Positions 34,058 to 43,926 of a stretch of DNA of 64,000 bases are shown piece by piece. The stretch's first letter is position 1. Each line of letters starts with the position of its first letter. The DNA is from Variovorax sp. J22G73 (GTDB lineage Bacteria; Pseudomonadota; Gammaproteobacteria; Burkholderiales; Burkholderiaceae_C), in NCBI RefSeq assembly GCF_030317035.1, contig NZ_JASZYK010000007.1:124001-188000 (forward strand), in the 5' to 3' direction. The translations under genes were made by a program, and so were the position numbers. Below the pieces are notes generated by a model. That model was not told where the DNA came from. It did no database searches and saw only the letters and a list, made by a program, of their open reading frames with translations.

Positions 34058-35515
34058 ATGCAAGCCGCCACCGATACAGCCACCGCCACCCCCAACGTCC
34101 ACCTGCGCAACGTGCGCGCCACGCTGGAGAAGGCGCGCGGCAGCGTCGCGCAGTGCACCACCACCACCACCTCGGGTCGGCTCACGCGCGCCGTCGGTCT
34201 GGTGCTGGAGGCCGTGGGCCTGCAGCTGCCCGTGGGCAGCGACTGCCTCATCGAGCTGCCGCCGGGCAACGCCCAGCGCTACGCCGAGGCCGAAGTGGTG
34301 GGCTTCGCGGGCGACCGCCTGTTTTTGATGTCGCAGACCGAGGTGGCCGGCCTGGTGCCCGGCGCGCGCGTGTTCGCGCGGCCCGTGGCCATGGACCCCG
34401 GCGAAGCCGCGGGCTCCGGCCTGGGCGGCAACGCCCACACCAAGCGCCTGCCCGTGGGCGAAGGCATGCTGGGGCGCGTGGTCGACGCGGTCGGCCGCCC
34501 GCTCGACGGGCTGGGCCCGCTGGACATCACGCGCAAGGTGCCGCTGAGCTCGCCGCCGGTCAACCCGCTCACGCGCGCGCCCATCGACTCGGTGCTGGAC
34601 GTGGGCGTGCGCGCCATCAACGCCATGCTCACCGTCGGCCGCGGCCAGCGCATGGGCCTGTTCGCCGGCTCCGGCGTGGGCAAGAGCGTGCTGCTGGGCA
34701 TGATGGCGCGCTACACGAGTGCCGAAGTCATCGTGGTCGGGCTGATCGGCGAACGCGGGCGCGAGGTGAAGGACTTCATCGAGAACACGCTGGGCGAAGA
34801 AGGCCTGGCGCGTGCCGTGGTGGTGGCGGCGCCGGCCGACAACTCACCGCTGCTGCGGCTGCAGGGCGCGGCCTATGCCACCTGCCTGGCGGAACACTTT
34901 CGCGACCTGGGCAAGGACGTGCTGCTCATCATGGACTCGCTCACCCGCTACGCCATGGCGCAGCGCGAGATCGCGCTGGCCGTGGGCGAGCCGCCGGCCA
35001 CCAAGGGCTACCCGCCCTCGGTGTTCGCCAAGCTGCCCGCGCTGGTGGAGCGCGCCGGCAACGGCGCGCGCGACGCGCAGGGCCGCGGCGGCTCCATCAC
35101 CGCCTTCTATACGGTGCTCTCCGAGGGCGACGACCAGCAGGACCCGATCGCCGACTCGGCGCGCGCCATCCTGGACGGCCACGTGGTGCTCTCGCGCACG
35201 CTGGCCGAGGCCGGGCACTACCCGGCCATCGACATCGAGGCGTCCATCAGCCGCGCCATGACCGCGCTGATTCCCTCGACGCAGTTCGACACGGTGCGCC
35301 GCTTCAAGCAGATGCTGTCGCGCTACCAGCGCAACCGCGACCTGATCAGCGTGGGCGCCTATGCGCCCGGCCACGACCTGCAGCTGGACCAGGCCATCGC
35401 GATGTACCCGCGCATCGAGTCCTTCCTGCAGCAGTCGATGCACGAGCGCACCGGCTACGAGGACTCCATCGGGCAGCTCGAAGGGCTGTTCGTGCCCGAG
35501 CAGCGCCGCGCCTGA
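34058..35515 (+). CDS. fliI: Flagellum-specific export ATPase FliI
   Basis: 485 aa, related to F1-ATPase beta. Walker [12 protein letters not shown] near 205-215, catalytic [13 protein letters not shown] near 228, Walker [18 protein letters not shown], and [17 protein letters not shown]. Starts [13 protein letters not shown]; the frame is open upstream but overlaps fliH. Typical length is about 450, with a modest N-terminal extension here. Confidence 0.97.
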   Translation: MQAATDTATATPNVHLRNVRATLEKARGSVAQCTTTTTSGRLTRAVGLVLEAVGLQLPVGSDCLIELPPGNAQRYAEAEVVGFAGDRLFLMSQTEVAGLVPGARVFARPVAMDPGEAAGSGLGGNAHTKRLPVGEGMLGRVVDAVGRPLDGLGPLDITRKVPLSSPPVNPLTRAPIDSVLDVGVRAINAMLTVGRGQRMGLFAGSGVGKSVLLGMMARYTSAEVIVVGLIGERGREVKDFIENTLGEEGLARAVVVAAPADNSPLLRLQGAAYATCLAEHFRDLGKDVLLIMDSLTRYAMAQREIALAVGEPPATKGYPPSVFAKLPALVERAGNGARDAQGRGGSITAFYTVLSEGDDQQDPIADSARAILDGHVVLSRTLAEAGHYPAIDIEASISRAMTALIPSTQFDTVRRFKQMLSRYQRNRDLISVGAYAPGHDLQLDQAIAMYPRIESFLQQSMHERTGYEDSIGQLEGLFVPEQRRA

Positions 35516-35586
35516 AGCCGTCGAAGCCGACCGCCATCCGACACACCCCCACACATCTCCACAGACTTCCTGCAAGGACTTCTTCC

Positions 35587-36042
35587 ATGACCCGCAAGCT
35601 CCCCCTCGGCATGCTGATCGACCTGGCCCACACGCAGACCGACGACGCCGCGCGGCGCCTGGGCACGCTGCAGAGCGCGCACCTGAGCGCCAGCCAGAAA
35701 CTCGAGCTGCTGCTGCAGTACCGCCAGGACTACCACGACCAGCTCGACGCGCTGATGCGCGACGGCCTGCCCTCTTCGCAGTGGCGCAACTACCGCAACT
35801 TCCTGGGCACGCTGGACGGCGCCATCGAGCAGCAGCGCGCCATCGCCTCCCAGACCGAGAGCCGGCTGGACAGCGGGCGCATCGACTGGCAGCAGCAAAA
35901 GCGCCGCCTGAGCTCCTTCGACACCCTGGCCGAGCGCGTGCGCGCGCAAGAGCTGATGGCCGCGAACAAGCGCGAGCAGCGCGACAGCGACGAGCGCGCC
36001 GCGCGCAAGTTCTTCGACCGCGCCTCGCACCCGACCCTTTGA
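35587..36042 (+). CDS. fliJ: Export chaperone FliJ
   Basis: 151 aa antiparallel coiled coil that sits in the export ATPase ring like the F1 gamma subunit. Pattern LGMLIDLAHTQTDDAARRLG, SASQKLELLLQYRQDYHDQL, WRNYRNFLGTLDGAIEQQ, and LMAANKREQRDSDERAARKF are typical. AAGGA eight bases before ATG. Confidence 0.95.
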   Translation: MTRKLPLGMLIDLAHTQTDDAARRLGTLQSAHLSASQKLELLLQYRQDYHDQLDALMRDGLPSSQWRNYRNFLGTLDGAIEQQRAIASQTESRLDSGRIDWQQQKRRLSSFDTLAERVRAQELMAANKREQRDSDERAARKFFDRASHPTL

Positions 36043-36058
36043 ATCTCCAGGAACCGAC

Positions 36059-37513
36059 ATGCCATCCATGATCTCGCCCCCCGTCGTGGCCAACAGCGCC
36101 AGCCAGCCGGCCACGCAGGCCGGCTCGCGCAGCCGCGGCGCGGACGACACGCAGGGCCAGGGCTTCGGCGCCGCGCTGGAGCGCTCGCGTGCCAACGGCA
36201 ATTCGCAGCGCACGAAGACCGCTGACGAGGCCGGCACGGCGGGCACCGCCAGCGCCGAACGCAAACCCGCGCGCAAGCCCGGTGCCGACGACGACAGCAA
36301 GGACGCGCTGCCCGCCGACCCGAACCTCGCCTTTCTGCCGCAGCCCAACAGCCCGCTGCATGCGCTGACCCTCGCCGGCCGCGCGGCCGCCAGGGGCGCG
36401 GCAGCCGCCGGCGTGAGCGACATTCCCGTGGACGGTGCCACCGCTGCCGCCGCTGCCGCCACTGCCGCCACTGCCGCGGTGACCGACCCGCTCGCCAAGG
36501 TGCAGGCGACCTTGCCGGACGCCGCCGCCGTGGCCGCGGACGCCAAGGCCGTGCCGGACGCCGATGCCAAGGATTTGAAGGACGCCGCGAAGCCTTCCGC
36601 CACCGCAGCAGCGGCGGACGGCGCGGCCGACGCCGCACCCACCGCCTCCATCCAGGACGTGGTGCGCGCCGCCGTCGCCGCCCAGGCCATGAACGTGGGC
36701 ACCGCCAAGCCCGGCGCCACGAGCGCCAGCAGCGCCAGCCCCGCCGGTGCCGCGGGTGCCGCCGGCCGCGCCGGACCGCGCGGCGCCGTGAGCGCCACCA
36801 CCGCCGAGCAGCTTGCCAGCGCCGCGCAGACCAAGGGCGGCGAGGCCACCCAAGGCAGCGCCGCCGCGGTGGCTGCCATCTCGGCGCCCGTCACGGCCGC
36901 AGGCGCCGACACCCACGCCGAATCCGGCGACGCCTCGTCCGGCACCGCCGCCAACCCGTTCGCGCTGCAACAGGCCTCCGCCACCACGGCATCGGCCGCC
37001 CGCGCCGAAGAGGCCGCGGCCGCCCGCCCTTCGGTGCACACCATCGAACCCGAGGTCGGCACCGACAAATGGGGCCCGGCCCTGGGCCAGCAGCTGGCGC
37101 GCATGAGCACCACCGGCCACCACACGGCCGAGCTCAACCTCAACCCCGCCGGCCTCGGCCCGCTGAAGGTCACGCTGTCGCTGGGCGACAACCAGGCCCA
37201 GGCGATGTTCGTCTCGGCCCATGAAAGCGTGCGCAAGGCCGTGGAAGCCGCGCTGCCGCAGCTGCGCACCTCGCTGTCGGAACAGGGCATCACCCTGGGC
37301 CAGGCCTCCGTCGGCGCCGACACGCGCCAAGCCAGCGGCCAGGACGCCGCCTTCGCGCAGCAGCAGCAACAGCAGCAGAACGCCGCACGCCAGCAGACCG
37401 CCAGCTACCCGGGCGCCAGCCGGCCCGGCGCCAGCGCACCGGTCGCGCCCGTGGCCGCCGCGCGCGCGGCGCCTGCCACCCACGCGAGCGCGGGGGTCGA
37501 CACCTTCGCCTGA
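36059..37513 (+). CDS. fliK: Hook-length control protein FliK
   Basis: 484 aa. Secreted ruler that triggers FlhB to switch substrates when the hook reaches its length. The first two thirds are Ala/Thr/Asp-rich low complexity. The conserved C-domain is at about 340-430: WGPALGQQLARMS, AELNLNPAGLGPLKVTLSLG, QAQAMFVSAHESVRKAVEAALPQLRTSL, and EQGITLGQASV. A poly-Gln stretch (AQQQQQQQNAARQQ) follows, then a Pro/Ala tail. AGGA six bases upstream. Confidence 0.95.
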   Translation: MPSMISPPVVANSASQPATQAGSRSRGADDTQGQGFGAALERSRANGNSQRTKTADEAGTAGTASAERKPARKPGADDDSKDALPADPNLAFLPQPNSPLHALTLAGRAAARGAAAAGVSDIPVDGATAAAAAATAATAAVTDPLAKVQATLPDAAAVAADAKAVPDADAKDLKDAAKPSATAAAADGAADAAPTASIQDVVRAAVAAQAMNVGTAKPGATSASSASPAGAAGAAGRAGPRGAVSATTAEQLASAAQTKGGEATQGSAAAVAAISAPVTAAGADTHAESGDASSGTAANPFALQQASATTASAARAEEAAAARPSVHTIEPEVGTDKWGPALGQQLARMSTTGHHTAELNLNPAGLGPLKVTLSLGDNQAQAMFVSAHESVRKAVEAALPQLRTSLSEQGITLGQASVGADTRQASGQDAAFAQQQQQQQNAARQQTASYPGASRPGASAPVAPVAAARAAPATHASAGVDTFA

Positions 37514-37648
37514 CGCCCGCCCTTCCCCTCGGGGCGCCCGCGCGGCGCCTGCAATGAACGGATATGACACGCCTTTGTGCGCTTGTTCGGCCGTTCGTTC
37601 GCGAGGGACTTCGCAAAGAATAGATCGGACACGAAAACCCGCATCACC

Positions 37649-38158
37649 ATGGCTACCTCCACTCCCGCTGCAACCGCCGTCCCGGCCGCCCAACTGCCCT
37701 CGAAGCGCTCTTCCAAGCTGCTGATCGCCGCGGTCGTCGTCGTCGGCCTCGCCGCTGCCGCCGCAGCCGCTTACACCTTCGTTCCGCACTTCATGAAGCC
37801 CGCTTCCGAAACCGCGGAGCCGGCGAAGGTGGCCGCACCCGAAAAGCCGATCTTCCTGATGCTCGAGCCGCTCACCGTCAACCTGCAGTCCGAAGGCCGC
37901 GCGCGCTTCCTGCAGATCGGCATGGCGCTGCGCGTGCCCGACGAGAAGACCAAGGCGCAGATCGTCGAGTACATGCCCGAGCTGCGCAGCCGCCTGCTGA
38001 TGCTGCTGTCCAACCGCACGCCCGACACGCTGGTCACGCCCGAGGGCAAGGCCAAGCTGGCCGAAGAGATCCGTACCACGCTGAACACGCCTCTGGCCGC
38101 CGGGCAACCGCCGCTGGGCATTTCCAACGTGTCCTTCAACACCTTCGTGGTGCAGTGA
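37649..38158 (+). CDS. fliL: Flagellar basal-body protein FliL
   Basis: 169 aa. Inner-membrane protein that rings and stabilises stators. One membrane helix, LLIAAVVVVGLAAAAAAAYTF, at about 22-42, then a stomatin-like periplasmic domain (FLMLEPLTVNLQSEGRARFLQIGMALRV, LRSRLLMLLSNRTPDTL, ISNVSFNTFVVQ). Starts 135 bp after fliK, the largest gap in the operon; the ribosome site is weak. Confidence 0.95.
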   Translation: MATSTPAATAVPAAQLPSKRSSKLLIAAVVVVGLAAAAAAAYTFVPHFMKPASETAEPAKVAAPEKPIFLMLEPLTVNLQSEGRARFLQIGMALRVPDEKTKAQIVEYMPELRSRLLMLLSNRTPDTLVTPEGKAKLAEEIRTTLNTPLAAGQPPLGISNVSFNTFVVQ

Positions 38159-38182
38159 CCCCCTCCTTCGGACAAGCGATCC

Positions 38183-39181
38183 ATGGCGTATGAACAGGTG
38201 CTCTCCCAGGACGAGGTCGATGCGCTTCTGCAAGGCGTCACCGGCGAAGTCGACCAGGCGGTCGCACCCCCGCCGCCCAAGGACGGCCTGCCGGCCTACG
38301 ACCTCGGCGCGCCCGACCGCGTGGTGCGCAACCGCATGCACACGCTGGAGGTCATCAACGACCGCTTCGCGCGTGGCCTGCGCAGCGCGCTCCTGAACTT
38401 CATGCGCCGCAGCCCCGACATCTCGGTGGGGCCGGTGCAGATCCAGCAGTACGGCGAGTTCGTGCGGCACCTGCCGGTGCCCGCGAACATCAACATGATT
38501 CACCTGAAGCCGCTGCGGGGCACGGCGCTGTTCGTGTTCGACCCGAAGCTGGTGTTCCTGGTGGTGGACAACCTTTTCGGAAGCGACGGCCGCTACCACG
38601 TGCGCGTGGAAGGCCGCGACTTCACGCGCACCGAGCAGCGCATCATCAAGCGCCTGCTCGACCTGTCGCTGCAGTGCTACGGAGACGCCTGGCAGCCGGT
38701 GTTCCCGCTGGACTTCGACTACGTGCGCGCCGAAATGCACGGCAAGCTCGCCAACATCGTGGCGCCCAACGAGGTGGTGATCAACACCACGCTGCAGATC
38801 GAGTTCGGCCCGGTGGGCGGCTTCCTGCACGTGTGCATTCCCTACTCGATGATCGAGCCCATCAAGGACCTGCTGTCCAACCCGATCCAGGACGAGGTCG
38901 AGGTCGACAAGCGCTGGGTCAAGCAGATGTCGCGCCAGATGCAGGCCGCCGACGTCGAGCTCATCGCCGACTTCGTGACCATGCCCTCCACCCTGGGCGA
39001 CGTGATGAAGCTGCAGGTCGGCGACGTGATTCCCATCGAGCTCCCCACCACGGTGGTCGCCAAGGTCGGCGGCGTGCCCGTGATGGAGTGCGGCTACGGC
39101 ACCGCGAACGAACGCTACGCCCTGCGCGTGCAAAACATGATCTCCCACCAAGACACCGACTCGAAGAACGACCATGACTGA
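38183..39181 (+). CDS. fliM: Switch protein FliM
   Basis: 332 aa. Main CheY-P target in the C ring. N-terminal CheY-binding peptide LSQDEVDALLQGV (8-20), middle domain (NRMHTLEVINDRFARGLRSAL, LVFLVVDNLFGSDGR) with the conserved GxxG-like turn, and C-terminal SpoA domain (LQVGDVIPIELP). Overlaps fliN by 8 bp. Confidence 0.98.
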   Translation: MAYEQVLSQDEVDALLQGVTGEVDQAVAPPPPKDGLPAYDLGAPDRVVRNRMHTLEVINDRFARGLRSALLNFMRRSPDISVGPVQIQQYGEFVRHLPVPANINMIHLKPLRGTALFVFDPKLVFLVVDNLFGSDGRYHVRVEGRDFTRTEQRIIKRLLDLSLQCYGDAWQPVFPLDFDYVRAEMHGKLANIVAPNEVVINTTLQIEFGPVGGFLHVCIPYSMIEPIKDLLSNPIQDEVEVDKRWVKQMSRQMQAADVELIADFVTMPSTLGDVMKLQVGDVIPIELPTTVVAKVGGVPVMECGYGTANERYALRVQNMISHQDTDSKNDHD

Positions 39182-39620
39182 CAACACCTCTTCCGCCAGC
39201 AGCGACGCGGACGACTGGGCCAGCGCGCTGGCCGAACAGACGGCAGCCACCGCGCCGGCTTCCCCGGCCGCGCCCGAACCCGCCGTGGCCCCGGCCACCG
39301 CCCAGGTCTTCCAGCAGATCCAGGACGCGCCCGCCGTGCCCGCCAGCACCACCGCGGTGGACATCGCGCGCGTGCTCGACGTGCCGGTGCAGCTCACCGC
39401 CGAAATCGGCCGTACCCGCATCACCATCAAGAGCCTGCTGCAGCTGTCGCAGGGCTCGGTGGTGGAGCTCGACGGCCTGGCCGGCCAGCCGCTGGATGTG
39501 CTCATCAACGGCTACCTCATCGCCCAGGGCGAAGTGGTGGTGGTGAACGAGAAGTACGGCATTCGCCTGACCGACATCGTCACCCCCTCCGAGCGCATGC
39601 AGAAGCTCGCGCGCTCATGA
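39174..39620 (+). CDS. fliN: Switch protein FliN
   Basis: 148 aa. N-terminal 60 residues are Ala/Pro/Thr-rich; the SpoA domain at 65-140 has [65 protein letters not shown] pattern. Completes the C ring with FliM and FliG and helps dock FliH. Its stop overlaps the fliO ATG (ATGA). Confidence 0.97.
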   Translation: MTDNTSSASSDADDWASALAEQTAATAPASPAAPEPAVAPATAQVFQQIQDAPAVPASTTAVDIARVLDVPVQLTAEIGRTRITIKSLLQLSQGSVVELDGLAGQPLDVLINGYLIAQGEVVVVNEKYGIRLTDIVTPSERMQKLARS

Positions 39621-40132
39621 ACCTGCGCCGCCACCTTCGCGCGCTGCCGGCGCTGTGCCTGCTTGCGGCGCATGCCGTGCACACCGCGCATGCCGCGCTG
39701 CCCACGGTGCCTACGCCCGTGCACGAAGCCCAGCCGTCCGCGGTCGGCGCCTCGGGCCTGCTGCAGGCCGGCTTCGGCATGGCGGTGGTGGTCGGCCTGA
39801 TCTTCCTGTGCGCCTGGCTGGCGCGCCGCTTCGGGCTGCAGCGCCTGGGCGGCGGCCATCTGGTGAAGGTGGTGTCCAGCGCCTCGGTCGGCCAGCGCGA
39901 ACGCGTGGTCGTGGTCGAGGTGGCCAACCAGTGGCTGGTGCTGGGCGTGACGTCGAGCCAGGTCAACATGCTGCACATGCTGCCGGCGCAGGCGCAGCCC
40001 GCCGCGAATGGCACAGGCGGCAAAAGTGGCACAGGCGGTGCAGGCACGCCGAACGCGCTGAACAACCCCGTCGAACTCTTTGCCCGGAAACTGCGCGAAT
40101 CCCTCTCGGGCAAGACGCACACCGCCCCATGA
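39617..40132 (+). CDS. fliO: Export-gate assembly protein FliO
   Basis: 171 aa. Helps FliP assemble. N-terminal signal-like segment [17 protein letters not shown], then a membrane helix [20 protein letters not shown] near 54-73, and a cytoplasmic domain ([34 protein letters not shown]). The last 50 residues are Gly/Thr/Asn-rich before [11 protein letters not shown]. Stop overlaps fliP (ATGA). Confidence 0.92.
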   Translation: MNLRRHLRALPALCLLAAHAVHTAHAALPTVPTPVHEAQPSAVGASGLLQAGFGMAVVVGLIFLCAWLARRFGLQRLGGGHLVKVVSSASVGQRERVVVVEVANQWLVLGVTSSQVNMLHMLPAQAQPAANGTGGKSGTGGAGTPNALNNPVELFARKLRESLSGKTHTAP

Positions 40133-40887
40133 CGCACCCCGCATTGCGCCGCGGCCTGCGAGCCGCGCTGCTGCTTGCCGCCGCCTCGCTGCCCGCCGTG
40201 GCCTGGACCCAGGGCCTGCCCGGCATCACCAGCATGCCCGGCCCCGGCGGCAGCCAGACCTGGTCGCTGAGCGTGCAGACCATGGTGCTGCTGACCTCGC
40301 TCACCTTCCTGCCCGCGATGCTGCTGTCGATGACCAGCTTCACGCGCATCCTGATCGTGATGGGCCTGCTGCGCACCGCCATCGGCACGCAGACCTCGCC
40401 GCCCAACCAGGTGCTGGTGGGGCTGTCGCTGTTCCTCACCTTCTTCGTGATGTCGCCGGTGCTGGACAAGGCCTACACCGACGCCTACGTGCCCTTCTCC
40501 GAGAACAAGATCAGCGCCGACAAGGCGCTGGAGCGCGGCATCGCCCCCTTCAAGACCTTCATGCTCAAGCAGACCCGCGAGAGCGACCTGGCCCTGTTCG
40601 CGCGGCTGGCCAAGGTGCCCGACATGCAGGGCCCCGAGGACGTGCCGCTGCGCATCCTGCTGCCATCGTTCGTCATCAGCGAGCTGAAGACGGCCTTCCA
40701 GATCGGCTTCACCATCTTCATTCCGTTCCTCATCATCGACCTGGTGGTGGCCAGCGTGCTGATGTCGATGGGCATGATGATGGTGCCGCCCGCTTCCATC
40801 GCACTGCCCTTCAAGCTGATGCTGTTCGTGCTGGCCGACGGCTGGCAGCTGCTGATCGGCGCCCTGGCGCAGAGCTTCTACCTTTAG
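40129..40887 (+). CDS. fliP: Export-gate protein FliP
   Basis: 252 aa. Core of the FliP5Q4R1 export pore. Cleavable signal peptide [19 protein letters not shown], then membrane segments with the family signatures [36 protein letters not shown], and [23 protein letters not shown] at 40129 overlaps the fliO stop. Confidence 0.98.
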   Translation: MTHPALRRGLRAALLLAAASLPAVAWTQGLPGITSMPGPGGSQTWSLSVQTMVLLTSLTFLPAMLLSMTSFTRILIVMGLLRTAIGTQTSPPNQVLVGLSLFLTFFVMSPVLDKAYTDAYVPFSENKISADKALERGIAPFKTFMLKQTRESDLALFARLAKVPDMQGPEDVPLRILLPSFVISELKTAFQIGFTIFIPFLIIDLVVASVLMSMGMMMVPPASIALPFKLMLFVLADGWQLLIGALAQSFYL

Positions 40888-40897
40888 GTACGCAGAG

Positions 40898-41167
40898 ATG
40901 ACACCCGAATCCGTCATGACCATGGGCCACCGGGCCATGGAGATCTCGCTGCTGCTGGGCGCCCCGCTGCTGCTGGTGGCGCTCATCATCGGCCTGATCG
41001 TGAGCATCTTCCAGGCCGCCACGCAGATCAACGAAGCCACGCTGTCGTTCATTCCCAAGCTGCTCGCGGTGTTCGCCACGCTGGTCATCGCCGGCCCGTG
41101 GATGCTCGACCGCATGCTCGACTACATGCGCGCGCTGTTCGCAGGCATTCCGCAGCTGGTGGCGTGA
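40898..41167 (+). CDS. fliQ: Export-gate protein FliQ
   Basis: 89 aa, two membrane helices (ISLLLGAPLLLVALIIGLIV and FIPKLLAVFATLVIAGPWML) with the signature SIFQAATQINEATLSFIPK between. Ten bases after fliP. Stop overlaps the fliR GTG. Confidence 0.98.
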   Translation: MTPESVMTMGHRAMEISLLLGAPLLLVALIIGLIVSIFQAATQINEATLSFIPKLLAVFATLVIAGPWMLDRMLDYMRALFAGIPQLVA

Positions 41168-41961
41168 CGCCGTCGATCATCTCGGTCACCTCGGCCCAGC
41201 TCGAGGCCTGGATGGTGGCCTTCCTGTGGCCCTTCGTTCGCATGCTCGCGCTGGTGAGCACGTCTCCCATCTTCGGCGAGGCCTGGGTGCCGCGGCCGGT
41301 GAAGGTGGCGGTGGCGGTCATGCTCACCTTCGTCATCGCGCCCACCATCGGCGCGCTGCCCGCCGTGCCGGTCGTGTCGGCCGAGGGCGCGTGGATCATC
41401 GTGCAGCAGGTGCTCGTCGGCGCGGCCATGGGCTTCTCGATGAAGCTGGTGTTCACCGCCGTGCTCGCCGCCGGCGAGTACATCGGCCTGCAGATGGGCC
41501 TGTCGTTCGCGTCCTTCTTCGACCCCATGAGCCACGGCAGCACCATGGTGGTGTCGCGCCTCCTGAACATGCTGGCGATGCTGATCTTTTTGGCGCTCGA
41601 CGGCCACCTGCTGATGGTGAACGCGCTGGCCGAGAGCTTCGGCACGCTGCCCATCTCGCAGGGGCAAATGGCCTCGGGCGGCTGGATGTTCCTGGTGCTG
41701 GCCGCGGGCGACATCTTCGCCAGCGGGTTGATGCTGGCGCTGCCGCTCATCACCGCGCTGCTCACGCTGAACCTGGCCATGGGCATCCTGAACCGCGCCT
41801 CGCCGCAGTTCAGCATCTTCGCGGTGGGCTTTCCGCTCACGCTGCTGGCGGGCATCTTCATGCTGCAGCTGCTGATGCCCAGCCTGGCGGCGTTCCTGGA
41901 GCCGCGGTTCGCGGAGTCGATTGCGAACATGCTGCGGTTCACGCAGGGGTTGCGGCCTTGA
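41164..41961 (+). CDS. fliR: Export-gate protein FliR
   Basis: 265 aa, about six membrane segments. Starts with GTG (MTPSIISVTSAQLEAWMVAF) in a GTGA overlap with fliQ; the frame is open further upstream but overlaps fliQ. Conserved blocks: RMLALVSTSPIFGEAWVPR, GAAMGFSMKLVFTAVLAAGEYIGLQMGLSFA, GGWMFLVLAAGDIFASGLMLALPL. Last gene of the plus-strand operon; ends 20 bp before a convergent AraC gene, with no clear terminator between. Confidence 0.97.
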   Translation: MTPSIISVTSAQLEAWMVAFLWPFVRMLALVSTSPIFGEAWVPRPVKVAVAVMLTFVIAPTIGALPAVPVVSAEGAWIIVQQVLVGAAMGFSMKLVFTAVLAAGEYIGLQMGLSFASFFDPMSHGSTMVVSRLLNMLAMLIFLALDGHLLMVNALAESFGTLPISQGQMASGGWMFLVLAAGDIFASGLMLALPLITALLTLNLAMGILNRASPQFSIFAVGFPLTLLAGIFMLQLLMPSLAAFLEPRFAESIANMLRFTQGLRP

Positions 41962-41981
41962 GGCTGGCGGCTCGCCGGAGT

Positions 41982-42914
41982 TCAGCTCGCGGTTCGACTT
42001 GACCGGGTGTTCGCCCGGTAACGGCTCGGTGCTTCTCCGGCGAAGCGCTTGAACGCACTGCTGAACGCGCTTTCCGACGAATAGCCCAGGGCATAGCCGA
42101 TCGCCGAGACGGCGGTGTCCCCTTCGCGCAGCGAGCGCTCCGCGAAACGCATTCGAAGCTGCGTCAGGTACGCGACGGGCGTGATGGCCGCGACCGCCTT
42201 GAAATGGGCGGCGAAGGTCGCGCGCGACATGCTGCACGCGCGAGCGAGCTCCTCCAGGCCCCACGCCCTCGCCGGTTCCCGATGAAGCAAACGCACCGCG
42301 GGTGCCAGGCGCCGATCGCCCAACAGGCGCAGCCATCCCGGGGCCAACGTCGCATCCGCATCCAGGTGGGCACGAAGAATCTGGATGAACATCAGGTGCG
42401 CGAGCTGGGCCGATGCAGCCGCAACGCCAGGCAGCGCATCCGCGCGTTCGCGCACGAGCTGAGAAAGAAGCCACTGGAGCACCGTCGCGTGCACCGACCC
42501 ATGCCGCACGAGCAGGGTCGGCGGCAGCAGGCCGAGGAGCGGCGCGCCCAGCTTCTCGTCGAAATCCACCTTGCCGCCGATGATGAGGAACTCATCACCC
42601 ACGCCGTGGTGGCGGGTGTTCCCGGCACTGGACACGGCCAGTTCCTCGAAGTGGACCGGCTTTACCTGAGGGTCGGTGGTCAGCACCGCGGCCCGGGGTG
42701 AAGCGCGCAAGAGGAAATCGCCGGCTTCGAGCTTCAGGGGAGTGTCTTCACTCTCGGTGATGCACCAGCACTCGCCGCGGGCAATTCCCCAGAAGTTGAT
42801 GCGATCCGAAGCGGGAAAGCGAATCGCCCAGGCACCGCCCGCTGTCAGGCTCCCCGACACGACCGACCTGGCGTTGATCAGTCCGAGCACATCGGAAAAG
42901 GGGTCGTCGTTCAT
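41982..42914 (-). CDS. AraC-family regulator (cupin_6 type)
   Basis: 310 aa. N-terminal AraC-binding-like cupin (INFWGIARGECWCITES, LKLEAGDFLLRASPRA) and C-terminal double helix-turn-helix (WGLEELARACSMSRATFAAHFKAV, DTAVSAIGYALGYSSESAFSSAFKRFAGEAPSRYR). Divergent from an oxidoreductase gene that it probably controls. Placement between fliR and flgL looks like an insertion into the flagellar locus; no motility role is implied. Confidence 0.92.
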   Translation of the reverse strand: MNDDPFSDVLGLINARSVVSGSLTAGGAWAIRFPASDRINFWGIARGECWCITESEDTPLKLEAGDFLLRASPRAAVLTTDPQVKPVHFEELAVSSAGNTRHHGVGDEFLIIGGKVDFDEKLGAPLLGLLPPTLLVRHGSVHATVLQWLLSQLVRERADALPGVAAASAQLAHLMFIQILRAHLDADATLAPGWLRLLGDRRLAPAVRLLHREPARAWGLEELARACSMSRATFAAHFKAVAAITPVAYLTQLRMRFAERSLREGDTAVSAIGYALGYSSESAFSSAFKRFAGEAPSRYRANTRSSRTAS

Positions 42915-43016
42915 TCAACCGATGATCGCCGAAAACCAGTCACTTCTGGACTATGGAGCAAGTATTACAGACTCAACTGAATTCAAAGTCTGAATCGGCC
43001 GGCATATCGTCAAGCC

Positions 43017-43030
43017 GTCCGATTTCGGAC
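43017..43030. promoter_or_regulatory. GTCCGA-TT-TCGGAC dyad in the AraC/SDR divergent promoter region
   Basis: Perfect 6-bp arms with a 2-bp centre, 27 bp before the SDR start codon. A looser CAGACT...AGTCTG pair lies at 42968-42992. Candidate operator for the AraC-type regulator, though AraC proteins usually bind direct repeats. Confidence 0.35.
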
Positions 43031-43056
43031 AGTCACCTTCAACCACGAGCGCCCAC

Positions 43057-43926
43057 ATGACACAAAGAACCTGGTTCATCACCGGCGTCAACAGCGGCTT
43101 CGGCCGCCACATGACGCAGCAACTTCTCTCGCGCGGCGACCGCGTCGCCGGAACGATCCGCAAACCGGGCTCGATGGACGACCTGAAGGCAAGCTACGGC
43201 GACCGCCTGTCGCTGCACCTTCTCGACGTGACCGACAGCGCGGCTGTCGGCCAGGTCGTTCGCGACGCGTTCGCCGCCCTGGGCCGCATCGACGTCATCG
43301 TCAGCAACGCGGGCTATGGCCTGTTCGGCGCCGCGGAATCGTTCACCGACGCCCAGGTCGAGCACCAGCTCGACACCAACCTGCTCGGCTCGATTCAAGT
43401 GGTGCGCGCCGCGTTGCCCTGCCTGCGCGCGCAGGGCGGCGGACGGATCCTGCAGCTGTCGTCCGTTGGCGGACAAGCGGCATTTCCGGGAGGCTCGATG
43501 TATCACGCCACCAAATGGGGCATGGAAGGCTTCATCGACGCCGTGAACCAGGAAGCAGCCAGCTTCGGCATTGCCGCCACGCTCGTCGAACCCGGCGGCG
43601 CGCGAACCGAATTCAGGCATGGCAGTGCAAAGCTGGGGGCCTGGCTCGACGCGTATGCCTCCACGCCGATTGCCCATGTCCACCGCATGATCGAAGACAC
43701 GGCGATGGCGCCAGCGATAGGAGACCCGTCAAAAATGGCCCGCGAGATGATCGCGAGCGTCGACCAGCATCCGGCGCCCAGGCGTCTCGTGCTGGGCAGC
43801 GATTCGTACGCGGCAATGCACAAGGCGCTGACCGCCCGGCTTGCAGAACTCGAATCGCAAAAGGAACTTGCGTTCTCGACCGACTTCGACGTGCGCGAAG
43901 CCCCGGTGCCGATCAGAGGTAGTTGA
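43057..43926 (+). CDS. Short-chain dehydrogenase/reductase
   Basis: 289 aa classical SDR. Cofactor motif TGVNSGFG (10-17), NAG motif VSNAGYG, catalytic serine in LQLSSVGG and YHATK with Tyr and Lys. After RVAGTIRK an Arg/Lys at the strand 2 end suggests NADP(H). Substrate unknown. Its end overlaps the convergent flgL stop region by 14 bp. Divergent from the AraC gene. Confidence 0.93.
   Translation: MTQRTWFITGVNSGFGRHMTQQLLSRGDRVAGTIRKPGSMDDLKASYGDRLSLHLLDVTDSAAVGQVVRDAFAALGRIDVIVSNAGYGLFGAAESFTDAQVEHQLDTNLLGSIQVVRAALPCLRAQGGGRILQLSSVGGQAAFPGGSMYHATKWGMEGFIDAVNQEAASFGIAATLVEPGGARTEFRHGSAKLGAWLDAYASTPIAHVHRMIEDTAMAPAIGDPSKMAREMIASVDQHPAPRRLVLGSDSYAAMHKALTARLAELESQKELAFSTDFDVREAPVPIRGS

Noticed and set aside
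34844-39508. Very long open frame on the minus strand opposite fliI-fliN
   Set aside because: Low-complexity shadow translation; the plus strand carries the recognised fli genes.
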